A stretch of 64,000 bases of DNA. Origin: Neorhodopirellula pilleata (GTDB lineage: Bacteria; Planctomycetota; Planctomycetia; Pirellulales; Pirellulaceae). A program made the position numbers and the translations under genes. The notes under the pieces are model-generated. The model was not told the DNA's origin. It searched no databases and saw only the letters and a list, made by a program, of their open reading frames with translations. Location: positions 66,743 through 130,742 of the forward strand of contig NZ_SJPM01000010.1 in the NCBI RefSeq assembly GCF_007859915.1, read 5' to 3'. This document shows, piece by piece, positions 34,331 to 43,177 of the stretch (the stretch's first letter is position 1; the number at the start of each line of letters is the position of its first letter).

Positions 34331-36565
34331 CTACAGCCCCAACTCCTTGAGCGTCGGCTCGAGGGCCTCGGCCCAGATCTCGTAGCCCTTCGTGCTCAAG
34401 TGCAAGTAGTCGGGCATGATCTCAGGATCGATACTGCCGTCCGATTCGAGGAATCGGTCGCCGATTTCGATAAAGTGGACTCGCTCGCCGTCGGCAAATT
34501 TCGCGATTCGATCATTGATGGCGATGTTGTTGAGTCGCATCACGTCAAACTTCGATTCTCCCCGAGGAAGGATCGCTTGCAACACGATCTTGGTCTTGGG
34601 CAGTTTTTGTTCGAGCAAAGCGAGGATCTCTTGGACACCTGCGGCGACCTCGGCGGGATCTTGCATGAAGTGACCGGTATTATTGGTTCCGATCATCAAC
34701 ACCAACACTTCAGGTTGGATTTTGCCCAAACCGCCATAAGTTAATCGCCAGATCACATGCTCGGTGCGATCGCCGCCGATCCCCAGGTTGATCGCGTTGT
34801 GACCGGCGTAGTGTTTCTCCCAGACTTCCTTGCCGCGACCTTCCCAACCTTGGGTGATCGAATCGCCAAGGAACGCCAGACGAACGTCTTTCATGTTCCG
34901 GGCGTTTTGGGTGATTTGCTGATCTCGCTGCCGCCAGCGTTCTTCGTCGCCCCGGGTGTCGGGAATGGTTGCCGAATTGACGTCATAAAAATCTCGCAGG
35001 TCTTCATATCGCTTTTTCAGCCCTTCGAAGATCGCTGCGTAAGCGGGTTCGTCGTGCAGGCTCGTCATTTCGTTGGGGTCCGATTGCAAGTCGAACAGTT
35101 GCCACTGACGCGTCCGTGGAAAGAACATCAATTTGTATTGGTCCGTCCGCACGCCGTCGTGTTTAGGGACGTTATGAACGGCCGCGTTTTCGTAGTACGC
35201 GTAATAAATAGCGTCACGCCAAGACGATGACGCCTTACAGCCGTTTTGCATCATCGGCACCATCGATCGACCTTGAATCGCGGCGGGAACTTCGGCCCCG
35301 GCGATGTCCAAGAACGTGGGCGCGTAATCGATGTTTTGGATCATCGCGCGGCTGTCCGTCCCAGGTGCGATCACACCGGGCCAACGGATCAAGAACGGCA
35401 TCCGCAAAGATTCCTCAAACATCCATCGCTTGTCGTACCAGCCATGCTCGCCCAAGTAAAACCCTTGGTCGCTGCTGTAGATCACGATCGTGTTATCGGC
35501 GAGTCCGGCCTCGTCCAGATACGACAGTATTTCGCCAACACTATCATCAACCGCTTGAACGCATCGCAAGTAATCCTTGATGTAGCGTTGGTACTTCCAA
35601 CTCACCACATCGCGATCGGATAACTCACCCGCCTTCATTGCCCGAATGAATTCTTGGTTTTCAGGTTCGTAAGCCGCGTCCCAGGCCGCCCGTTGGGCCG
35701 TGGTCATTCGGGCGTACTCGCCATCTTTGAGGTTCGATTCGAAATGCTTGGGGAACTCGTTTTCGCCATGGAACTTCATGTCGTGGCCCCAGTAGAAATG
35801 GTTGGCGACGGACATTTCGTTCTCCTTGAGCAGGTCGCTGCGACCGCTGTAGTCGTCGAACAGCGTTTCCGGCTCGGGCACATCTTCGTTTTTATATAAC
35901 GAAAAGTGTCGCGGGTGCGGGGCCCAGTTGCGGTGCGGTGCCTTCTGTTGGCACATCAGCATGAACGGCTTGTTGGGATCGCGTTGTTCTTTCAACCACT
36001 GCAGCGAGTGTTCGGTGATGATGTCCGTAACATAGCCCTCGAACCGCTTCTTGGTGCCGTCTTGTTGAATCAAGTCGGGGTTATAGTAATGACCCTGGCC
36101 CGGCAGGATCTCCCAGTGATCAAACCCCGTCGGATCGGTCCCCAAATGCCATTTGCCGATCAACGCGGTTTGATAACCAACGTCTTGCAACAACTTGGGG
36201 AACGTCACCTGGGTTCCATCAAAGCGATTGCCGTTTCTCAAGAATCCGTTGATATGAGAATGTTTGCCTGTCAAGATGCAAGCGCGCGACGGACCGCAGA
36301 TCGAGTTCGCGCAAAACGAGTTCTGAAAAACCGCCCCCTCCTTGGCGATCCGGTCCAGGTTGGGTGTTTGGTTGATCTTCGATCCGTAGGCACCGATCGC
36401 CTGCAACGCGTGATCGTCCGAAAAGACGAAAACGATGTTGGGCCGTTTGGCAACGCCCGACGGATCAGTGGTTTGATCACTTTGGGCGTGAAGGGTCGAA
36501 ATAGGAACAAGAGCCGCTAGAAACGCCAACAGCATCAAACGAAGACAAAACCGAAAACAATTCAT
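34331..36565 (-). CDS. Secreted sulfatase fused to an SGNH/GDSL esterase
   Basis: 744 aa with a signal peptide. The sulfatase domain (about 40-540) has VFSDDHALQAIG for calcium, the formylglycine site CGPSR in ANSICGPSRACILTG, GKWHLG, and SDQGFYLGEHGW. From about 561 an SGNH hydrolase follows: FLGDSITQGW (block I), LGIGGDRTEH (II), MIGTNNTG (III) and PDYLHLS (V). Both active sites look intact. Predicted role is removal of sulfate and acyl groups from an extracellular polysaccharide. It needs a formylglycine-generating enzyme, not seen here. The start lies 114 bp from the mrp stop on the same strand. Confidence 0.88.
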   Translation of the reverse strand: MNCFRFCLRLMLLAFLAALVPISTLHAQSDQTTDPSGVAKRPNIVFVFSDDHALQAIGAYGSKINQTPNLDRIAKEGAVFQNSFCANSICGPSRACILTGKHSHINGFLRNGNRFDGTQVTFPKLLQDVGYQTALIGKWHLGTDPTGFDHWEILPGQGHYYNPDLIQQDGTKKRFEGYVTDIITEHSLQWLKEQRDPNKPFMLMCQQKAPHRNWAPHPRHFSLYKNEDVPEPETLFDDYSGRSDLLKENEMSVANHFYWGHDMKFHGENEFPKHFESNLKDGEYARMTTAQRAAWDAAYEPENQEFIRAMKAGELSDRDVVSWKYQRYIKDYLRCVQAVDDSVGEILSYLDEAGLADNTIVIYSSDQGFYLGEHGWYDKRWMFEESLRMPFLIRWPGVIAPGTDSRAMIQNIDYAPTFLDIAGAEVPAAIQGRSMVPMMQNGCKASSSWRDAIYYAYYENAAVHNVPKHDGVRTDQYKLMFFPRTRQWQLFDLQSDPNEMTSLHDEPAYAAIFEGLKKRYEDLRDFYDVNSATIPDTRGDEERWRQRDQQITQNARNMKDVRLAFLGDSITQGWEGRGKEVWEKHYAGHNAINLGIGGDRTEHVIWRLTYGGLGKIQPEVLVLMIGTNNTGHFMQDPAEVAAGVQEILALLEQKLPKTKIVLQAILPRGESKFDVMRLNNIAINDRIAKFADGERVHFIEIGDRFLESDGSIDPEIMPDYLHLSTKGYEIWAEALEPTLKELGL

Positions 36566-36679
36566 GGATCGCTAGGTGGGGCAATGGGGAGGGAGTCATG
36601 AGGTCGGACGCCCATGATAACCCATCCAAGCAAGCTCGTCGTCGGTTGGCTCAATCGAAATCGTGGCGACGAAACCCGA

Positions 36680-37765
36680 TCAGAGCGTCGGCAAAGCAGC
36701 TTTGGGCGGCGCGGCGGCGGCCTTGGCAGCGAGATTGCGAACGAGCGCGCGGGCGACCTGCTCGAACGGAGCTCGCGCGCGGGCGTCCTCGTAAATCACT
36801 TTCGCCAATTCACCCGCGTCACCGGCTTCCCTCAAGACGATGTCGATCGGCAAGCCACCCAAATACGGGACGCCGAGTTCTTCGGCTTTGTTTCGAGCCC
36901 CGCCTCGTCCAAAGATGTCGTAGTTCTTGCCGCAGTCGGGACACTGGAATCCGCTCATGTTTTCAACCATCCCGGCGACCGGAATGTTGACCTTCTTGAA
37001 CATGCTGATCGCCTTGACCGCATCGAGCAAAGCAACCTCCTGTGGAGTGCAAACGACGACCGCGCCTGTTACAGGAACGTTTTGCGAAAGTGTTAACGCC
37101 ACGTCGCCGGTCCCCGGAGGCATATCAATGACGAGATAATCTAGCTCGCCCCAGTCGGTGTCCTTGAGGAACTGGGTGATCGATCCGTGCAACATCGGAC
37201 CACGCCAAATGACAGCTTGATCAGGTTCTAATAAGAATCCCATCGACATCACCGGCATCTCACCATTGAGTCGAATGGGTTCGATCTTCTTCGCTTCGGA
37301 GATCGACGGTCGGCCTTGGAGTCCGAGCAAGTGTGGCACCGACGGTCCGTAGACGTCGGCGTCCATCAGCCCCACCTTCGCCCCGAGTCGTTGCAGGGTC
37401 AGGGCGAGCGACGCGGCGACGGTGCTTTTGCCCACACCACCCTTGCCGCTGCCGACCAAGATCACGCTTTTGGCTCGCAACCCGATCTGCCCCAATCGGG
37501 CCGGCGGGCGGGCATGGACCGGGGTTTCGATTTCAATCGTCTTGCCGGGGGCTGCGGCCAGCACTTTGTCACGGATCGCGTCGGCAACCTCGTCGGCAAT
37601 GATCTGGTTGTGCGATGTGATGGCGACCCTCAGACGAATCGTGTCCCCATCGATCTGAACATCCTGCAGTTGCCCCATCGATCCGAGCGGGCGGCCCGAT
37701 TCAGGATCCGGGTGCTGGGCGACAAGCTCGCGGATGGAATCACGGAGGGTATTCGGATCGGTCAT
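36680..37765 (-). CDS. mrp: Mrp/ApbC-type iron-sulfur carrier P-loop ATPase
   Basis: 361 aa. An N-terminal MIP18/DUF59-like domain (LRDSIRELVAQHPDPESGRP) precedes the ATPase: deviant Walker A GSGKGGVGKSTVAASLA, MDADVYGPSVPHLLG, MPPGTGDVALTL, and the cluster-binding CPDCG. The family carries Fe-S clusters to apoproteins in the cytosol. The C-terminus is Ala/Lys-rich (AAKAAAAPPKAALPTL). No Fe-S assembly genes are adjacent. Confidence 0.9.
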   Translation of the reverse strand: MTDPNTLRDSIRELVAQHPDPESGRPLGSMGQLQDVQIDGDTIRLRVAITSHNQIIADEVADAIRDKVLAAAPGKTIEIETPVHARPPARLGQIGLRAKSVILVGSGKGGVGKSTVAASLALTLQRLGAKVGLMDADVYGPSVPHLLGLQGRPSISEAKKIEPIRLNGEMPVMSMGFLLEPDQAVIWRGPMLHGSITQFLKDTDWGELDYLVIDMPPGTGDVALTLSQNVPVTGAVVVCTPQEVALLDAVKAISMFKKVNIPVAGMVENMSGFQCPDCGKNYDIFGRGGARNKAEELGVPYLGGLPIDIVLREAGDAGELAKVIYEDARARAPFEQVARALVRNLAAKAAAAPPKAALPTL

Positions 37766-37874
37766 CGAGTCAATGCAATCAGATCGGCGGTCGAGGCGGA
37801 AAGACGTCGATCAAGTGTAGCCGTGACGAGGCATCCTTCGTAGCCGCCTACCTTGGCTCACGCGTCGTAGTAGC

Positions 37875-38078
37875 TCACCGTTGCTCACGATAAGTCGTGA
37901 AGCTGAGAAACGCGAGCAAAGCAGCAAAGAAGACAAACGCGATATTCATCAACATGCTCGTCGATCCCAATACGGCTGTGTCCGCCATTCCGGCTAGCCC
38001 AAGGACGGTTTCCGAACCGAACAGAACCAGCAAGAGAATCGACGCCACAAGGCTGAGCAGACAGAGCGCCTTGGGCAT
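37875..38078 (-). CDS. Small two-helix membrane protein
   Basis: 67 aa with two hydrophobic helices (LLSLVASILLLVLFGSETVL and NIAFVFFAALLAFLSF) and a charged tail (TYREQR). It sits 109 bp upstream of mrp on the same strand and is divergent from lgt. Composition is clearly protein-like, but I recognise no family. Confidence 0.55.
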   Translation of the reverse strand: MPKALCLLSLVASILLLVLFGSETVLGLAGMADTAVLGSTSMLMNIAFVFFAALLAFLSFTTYREQR

Positions 38079-38338
38079 GGACGGAAACCTCGCAGAGAAT
38101 CAAAAGAGAAGAGGATCAAGATGTGGACGGCATTGTACTGACGCACATAATAATTGCGCAGCCCCGAGATTTCAGGAAGTTGCCCAGAAGTGGCACTTTA
38201 ACGTCCATTCCCCTAAGTTTTTAGTCCGGTTGCGACGGCTGTGACGAAATATCACGTGAAAAAGTCGACTATTCGCCGGCAAGATGTCATGCGACGATGG
38301 CGTTTTCCCCTTTTTTTCGACACCGCAATCATTCGCCC

Positions 38339-39658
38339 ATGAGACGCACGCTCTTCCTAATCCCTCACGAGGTGGCTGGCATTCCCGTCTTTGGGGTCGG
38401 TTGGCTGCTGTTCGGTCTGGCCGCTTTCGTTCTCGTGAGGTTGGCCTGGGTCACATTTTCAGACAACGCCGGCACTTCGATCACGGCGGCATTGAAGCAA
38501 GAATTCGGAATGTGGGCGACTTTCGCGGCGATCATTGTATTCGCACTGCCCCGGGCGGAACTTGCCAACGTCACTGGAGATCCGGTCGGGATGCCGATCC
38601 GGGGCTACGGCATGTTTCTGATGCTCGCCGCAATCGGGTCGGTCAGTATCGCGGCGTGGCGTGCCGACCGGGCTGGCTTGGGCTCGGAAATGATCCTTCG
38701 ACTGGCTCCTTACACGTTCATCGGCGGTTTTCTCGGTGCTAGATTGTTCTATGTGATCCAGTACCGAGCCGACTTCATGCGAGAAACCTGGTCGGAAACC
38801 CTGCTCGCGATGGCGGCGTTCACCCAAGGCGGGCTGGTCGTTTACGGCGGATTCATCGGCGGATTCTTTGCTTCGGTATGGGCGATCCGTCGGTTTCAAG
38901 GATCACTTTGGAAATTCGGCGATGTCATCATTCCGTGTGTTTTCGTCGGACTGTTCTTTGGGCGGTTGGGATGCTTGATGAACGGGTGCTGTTACGGCGG
39001 CGAGTGCCAACCGAATCCGTTGTCGGTGCAGTTCCCACCGGGTAGTAAAGTGTACGCGGACCAGCTTACCAGTGGCGACTTAATCGGGATCGAGTCCCAA
39101 GTCGTCGATCAGCCGGCGAACGACCAAACGCCCGGACGGATCTCACGTCGGATCGAATCGATTCATCCGGGTAGCATTGCCGACCAAGCGGGATTGGAAC
39201 CAGGGCAAAGCGTCGAACTCATTGTTGATCCGAGTTACCTCAATCAAGCCCCTCCGGATGTGCCTGCCGAAGACGCGTTGCCGGGACTGGCGATCGTTCG
39301 TGATGGCGAATTGATCGCTCGCGTCGGGCCGGATGAACTGCCGCCGGTTGCCAATCCCGTCGTAGCGACCCAGGTGATCAGTTCCGTTCTAGCGGCGATC
39401 ATGTTCGTCGTTTTGTTGATTTTGGAACGGTGGGTGCAACGTCGGCCATGGTATCGCGATGGACTCTTGATGTTGGTCGGCTTCATCGGTTACGCGTTGA
39501 TCCGGATCGTGTTGGAATGGGTCCGGGTGGACGAAGCCGGACAATTCGGCACGTCGCTTTCCATTTCCCAGTGGGTCAGCCTAGCGGTAATCACCGCCAG
39601 CCTGATCGCAATGGCGGGAAGGTGCCGTGGACGAGTTGACGAGTCCCCGGCAATGTAG
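38339..39658 (+). CDS. lgt: Lgt-family prolipoprotein diacylglyceryl transferase with a PDZ-like insert
   Basis: About 439 aa from ATG 38339 (MRRTLFLIPHE); the frame opens at 38297. Membrane helices and the Lgt landmarks are visible: GGFLGARLFYVIQY, GGLVVYGGFIGG and FFGRLGCLMNGCCYG, then the closing helices (YRDGLLMLVGFIGYALIR). Between the last two parts lies a periplasmic insert with RRIESIHPGSIADQAGLEPG, a PDZ-like ligand loop. Compared with E. coli Lgt as I recall it, the positions of His103, Asn146 and Glu151 read Tyr, Cys and Cys, while Arg143 is kept. GRxGC-GCCYG variants are common in some phyla, so it is probably active. It transfers diacylglycerol to lipobox Cys. Confidence 0.85.
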   Translation: MRRTLFLIPHEVAGIPVFGVGWLLFGLAAFVLVRLAWVTFSDNAGTSITAALKQEFGMWATFAAIIVFALPRAELANVTGDPVGMPIRGYGMFLMLAAIGSVSIAAWRADRAGLGSEMILRLAPYTFIGGFLGARLFYVIQYRADFMRETWSETLLAMAAFTQGGLVVYGGFIGGFFASVWAIRRFQGSLWKFGDVIIPCVFVGLFFGRLGCLMNGCCYGGECQPNPLSVQFPPGSKVYADQLTSGDLIGIESQVVDQPANDQTPGRISRRIESIHPGSIADQAGLEPGQSVELIVDPSYLNQAPPDVPAEDALPGLAIVRDGELIARVGPDELPPVANPVVATQVISSVLAAIMFVVLLILERWVQRRPWYRDGLLMLVGFIGYALIRIVLEWVRVDEAGQFGTSLSISQWVSLAVITASLIAMAGRCRGRVDESPAM

Positions 39659-39711
39659 CGGGCGAAGACTCGAGTCTTATTCCCGATCGCAGTTTGTCAG
39701 AAAAAGGGTTC

Positions 39712-39804
39712 GGGTTGGCATATCGTGGCTCGACGGTCCTCCGTCGAGAATCACGGTGGCGAGAATCACGGTGGGAACCACCGTGCCACGTTTTATGCCA
39801 ACCC
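39712..39804. repeat. Nested palindrome, element one, downstream of lgt
   Basis: Outer arms GGGTTGGCAT and ATGCCAACCC are exact inverses. Within them CGTGGC pairs with GCCACG, TCGACGG with CCGTCGA, and CACGGTGG with CCACCGTG. It begins 53 bp after the lgt stop and could act as a terminator-like structure, though no T-run follows. Confidence 0.65.
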
Positions 39805-39829
39805 TCAACTAAAATTTAGGGTTATTGAA

Positions 39830-40013
39830 GTGAGCCGACGGCGCTAGGGGCGTGTTGATTTAATCGTAACCCGAAGCGTGAGCGAGGGATTCATCGCCAT
39901 TAAGTCCTTTGTATGTATCCCTCGCTCACGCTTCGGGTTTCGATGAGGAATAAATCAACAGCCCGCTAGCCGCGGGCGTTGCTCGACGCCCGACGCTAGC
40001 GCGTTCGGCTCAC
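39830..40013. repeat. Three-tier nested palindrome, element two, upstream of ldhA
   Basis: Outer arms at 39830-39847 (GTGAGCCGACGGCGCTAG) and 39996-40013 are inverted with 16 of 18 matches. Middle arms hold GTTGATTTAAT (39854-39864) and AAATCAAC. The core arms at 39868-39890 and 39917-39940 are perfect over 23 bp and contain CCGAAGCGTGAGCGAGGGAT. It ends 62 bp before the ldhA start. Confidence 0.8.
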
Positions 40014-40075
40014 CCTAAAATTAAATTTTGTCGAAGCACTGGAACGAACAAAATAACTCCCGCCAAGATCATCCC

Positions 40076-41086
40076 ATGAAAGTCGCTTGCTTTAGCACGA
40101 AGTCTTACGACGAACGTTTTCTGTCGGCTGTGGCCAAGGATCGTGCGCACGAATTTCAGTTCCTCGAAGCCCGTTTGGACGCATCGACGGTGCGGCTTGC
40201 CGAAGGGTCCGAGGCGGTTTGTGTGTTCGTTAACGATGACTTGAACGCCGAGGTCATCGCCGGTTTGGCGGGAGTTGGGGTGCGATTCATCGTCCTGCGA
40301 TGCGCAGGGTTCAATAACGTCGACATCGATGCGGCAACCAAACATCGGATTCTCGTCGCACGGGTGCCCCGTTATTCGCCCCACGCGGTCGCCGAACACA
40401 CCGTCGGCCTAATCTTGACGCTCAACCGGAAGATCCACAAAGCCTACAACCGGGTCCGCGAAAACAACTTTTCGATCGACGGATTATTGGGCTTTGACCT
40501 CAACGGACGTTCGTTCGGAATCATCGGCACCGGCGCGATCGGAATCGTTCTGGCCAAGATCATGAACGGATTTGGCTGTGACGTGCTGTTGTTTGACCCC
40601 TACCCGAGCGACCAAGCCCGCGTTTGGGGACGCTATACTGAGCTCGAAGAGTTGTTGCGATCGAGCGATCTGGTGTCGTTGCATTGCCCACTCACTGAAG
40701 ACACTTACCATCTGATCAACGCCGACCGAGTCGAGCAAATGAAGCCCGGTGCCATCTTAGTCAACACTTCGCGAGGAGGCTTGATTGACGCCGGGGCCGT
40801 GATCGCGGGACTCAAAAGCGGTCACCTCGGCGGGGTCGCGTTGGACGTTTACGAAGAAGAATCCGGAGTATTTTTTGAAGACCTGTCTCAGCAAATCATG
40901 CAAGACGACGTGTTGTCGCGGCTGATGACGTTCCCCAACGTCCTTGTCACGTCGCACCAAGCGTTCTTCACCCAAGACGCTTTGGAGACGATTGCCGCTA
41001 CGACGCTGGCCAACCTCGATGCAATGGTTAGCAACAACCCTACTGATGACGAGAAAGAAAACCAAGTCAATGCCATTGCCACGTGA
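40076..41086 (+). CDS. ldhA: D-lactate dehydrogenase (LdhA-type 2-hydroxyacid dehydrogenase)
   Basis: 336 aa from ATG 40076; upstream codons to 40028 belong to the repeat-rich leader. KVACFSTKSYDERFL, RCAGFNNVDIDAATKH, AEHTVGLILTLNRKIHKAYN, the Rossmann GTGAIGIVLA and MTFPNVLVTSHQAFFT match fermentative E. coli-type LdhA closely, with catalytic Arg, Glu and the His in TSHQAF. It reduces pyruvate to D-lactate with NADH. The stop overlaps the methyltransferase start by 17 bp, so it is co-transcribed with the polyketide genes, perhaps only as promoter-sharing. Confidence 0.92.
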   Translation: MKVACFSTKSYDERFLSAVAKDRAHEFQFLEARLDASTVRLAEGSEAVCVFVNDDLNAEVIAGLAGVGVRFIVLRCAGFNNVDIDAATKHRILVARVPRYSPHAVAEHTVGLILTLNRKIHKAYNRVRENNFSIDGLLGFDLNGRSFGIIGTGAIGIVLAKIMNGFGCDVLLFDPYPSDQARVWGRYTELEELLRSSDLVSLHCPLTEDTYHLINADRVEQMKPGAILVNTSRGGLIDAGAVIAGLKSGHLGGVALDVYEEESGVFFEDLSQQIMQDDVLSRLMTFPNVLVTSHQAFFTQDALETIAATTLANLDAMVSNNPTDDEKENQVNAIAT

Positions 41087-41825
41087 ACGCGTTGATGAAT
41101 GGATGGACGACCCGGCTTTGTCACCGGAGCGACATCGTCATGCCTTATCGGGATTGCGTCGACTGAACCGAATCAGTGGTGTCGCGGGCGCGATGTTCCG
41201 GCAACTCAAGCGACTGGCCGCAGCGACCCCAGAACGTCCCTTGCGAATTCTCGATGTCGCGTCAGGCAGTGGCGACCTGCCGATCGCTTGGCTCAAAGCC
41301 GCACGCCATTCGGGGATACCGATGTCCGTCACAGCGCTCGACATCAGCGAGGTGGCAATGCAAACGGCCAGCGAGTCGGCCAGTGTATCGGGAGTCCAGT
41401 TGGGAACGGTTCGTCGTGACTGCTTACGTGAAGGGTTGCCCGGCGGTTTCGATGTCGTGACCTGTTCATTGTTCATGCATCATTTGGATCCGCCCGATGT
41501 CTCTCGATTGATCCAGGAAATGTGGCGGGCGAGCGAACGAGCGATCGTGATCTGCGACTTGGAACGATCTCGCACCAACCTTGCCTTGGTGGCCGCGTCG
41601 GCGCGGTTGGTCACCCGCAGCGACGTGGTGCACTTCGATGCGTCGGCCAGCGTTCGTGGAGCATACACCCGTCATGAGTTTTCAAAAATGATGAATGCTT
41701 CACTCGGTTTTCCTGTGCGAGTGCGACGCTCGTTTCCATGCCGGTTCATGGTCGTCATCGACCAACAGTGTGAAACCGAATGTATTGCTGAATTATCCCC
41801 TGGAATGGTCGGGGTCGGCCCTTGA
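41070..41825 (+). CDS. Class I SAM-dependent methyltransferase of the polyketide cluster
   Basis: 251 aa from ATG 41070 (MPLPRERVDEW). Motif I is ILDVASGSGDLPIAWL, followed by TALDISEVAMQTA and VTCSLFMHHLDPPDVSRLI, typical of Methyltransf_11/UbiE-like enzymes. The 5' end overlaps ldhA by 17 bp and the stop overlaps the TTG start of the flavoprotein. The position suggests it O- or C-methylates the polyketide product. Confidence 0.82.
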   Translation: MPLPRERVDEWMDDPALSPERHRHALSGLRRLNRISGVAGAMFRQLKRLAAATPERPLRILDVASGSGDLPIAWLKAARHSGIPMSVTALDISEVAMQTASESASVSGVQLGTVRRDCLREGLPGGFDVVTCSLFMHHLDPPDVSRLIQEMWRASERAIVICDLERSRTNLALVAASARLVTRSDVVHFDASASVRGAYTRHEFSKMMNASLGFPVRVRRSFPCRFMVVIDQQCETECIAELSPGMVGVGP

Positions 41826-43135
41826 ACGAGACTGCAGTCCGCTCGGCGCGTGATGCCCGTGTTCTTGTCATCGGTGGGGGCGTCGCTGGAATTACCTCGG
41901 CGATCCGGCTGCGCCACCGTGGCTTCGCCGTCACGCTAGTTGAACGTAGCGAATTTCCTCGTGAGAAAATCTGCGGATGCTGTTTGGGGGCCGCCGGTTT
42001 GAAGGCTCTCGACTCGATCGGACTCGGCGATGGAGTTCGCGCACGAGGCGTTGGCACCAAGTCATTTGTGGGGTACCTGCAAACGCAACGAGGGAATCAC
42101 CGATGCGGCGCCCCGATCCGACTACCGATTCAGCCCGGTGTCGCGATCTCACGCAGTGTCTTGGACACATACCTCATGGAAGCGGCGATCGAAGCGGGGG
42201 TCGAGGTGTGGCAACCTCATCAAGCACAAATTGTCGATAGCGACGAACGCTCGGTCACCGTCCGTCATCGACGATCCGGTGAGCCATGGAAAACGACTGA
42301 CGAGTTCGCCGCCGCTATCATTGCGACCGGATTGACGGGAGTATTTCAGGGGAAAGCGATCGACGTTTCAGAACTCGCGAGCCAATCGCGTTGGGAATTA
42401 TCTTGGGTTGAACCCCCACACGGCCCGCTGGGTGTGGCAACCCATGTACCGGGTGATCATCCGCTGGCGATTTCTTGGCCGCTCGTTGATGGTGAGATTC
42501 AAATGGTGTGCGGCGACGACGGTTACGTCGGTTTGGTCCGTTTGCCTGGTGGAGCGATTGACATTGCCGCTGCACTTCCTTCGAGAGACAAGCACAAGTC
42601 AACGACTGACAAGCACAAGTCAATGACGCAAGCGGTCACCGCCACGCCCGCCGCGAGAATCGTCGAGTTGCTCCGTAGTCACCCCGACATCAGTGCCGAA
42701 TTCGTCTCGGACCTGAGCGTCTGGCTGCAAAAGGATGCCCATTGGATGACCGCGCCGCCACTGCGTCGTACCCGCAAGGTCGGTCGCGGTCGCGCCGTTG
42801 CCATTGGCGATTGTGCTCGATATGTCGAACCCCTGACCGGCGAGGGTATGACATGGGGCATCGAAAGCGGGATTGCGGTCGCGGATTTGTGTGATGAAAT
42901 CGTTCAATGGGACGGTGAGATCGATTTGTCGACCCGATGGGCCCCTCGACTTGATACACTACAGCCCAAACGGCGTGTCGTTTGCAGTAGTGTCACTGGC
43001 GCGTTACGCTCGCGAGTAGTCCGTCAACTGACTCGAATCAGCCTTCGCCACTTTCGGTGGTTAGCTAGTCCTCTGACGCATGGGTTGGCGAGCGGCGCGA
43101 AGTTTCAAACAACCGAGATTTGCAGCGGGAGATAA
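41822..43135 (+). CDS. FAD-dependent oxidoreductase, geranylgeranyl reductase/hydroxylase family
   Basis: 437 aa from TTG 41822, overlapping the methyltransferase stop. It has the FAD motif VLVIGGGVAGITSAIRLR, the family pattern SEFPREKICGCCLG, and the second FAD motif AIGDCARYVEPLTGEGMTWG. Such flavoproteins hydroxylate or reduce lipidic rings. An internal 21-bp tandem duplication (42587-42628) encodes DKHKSTT-DKHKSMT on a probable surface loop. With the type III PKS it resembles the PKS-methyltransferase-flavoprotein set of Streptomyces phenolic-lipid (srs) clusters. Confidence 0.82.
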   Translation: MNETAVRSARDARVLVIGGGVAGITSAIRLRHRGFAVTLVERSEFPREKICGCCLGAAGLKALDSIGLGDGVRARGVGTKSFVGYLQTQRGNHRCGAPIRLPIQPGVAISRSVLDTYLMEAAIEAGVEVWQPHQAQIVDSDERSVTVRHRRSGEPWKTTDEFAAAIIATGLTGVFQGKAIDVSELASQSRWELSWVEPPHGPLGVATHVPGDHPLAISWPLVDGEIQMVCGDDGYVGLVRLPGGAIDIAAALPSRDKHKSTTDKHKSMTQAVTATPAARIVELLRSHPDISAEFVSDLSVWLQKDAHWMTAPPLRRTRKVGRGRAVAIGDCARYVEPLTGEGMTWGIESGIAVADLCDEIVQWDGEIDLSTRWAPRLDTLQPKRRVVCSSVTGALRSRVVRQLTRISLRHFRWLASPLTHGLASGAKFQTTEICSGR

Positions 43136-43177
43136 TTTCTCGATGGCACTCGTAATTTTTAGACCGGGATCTTACTG

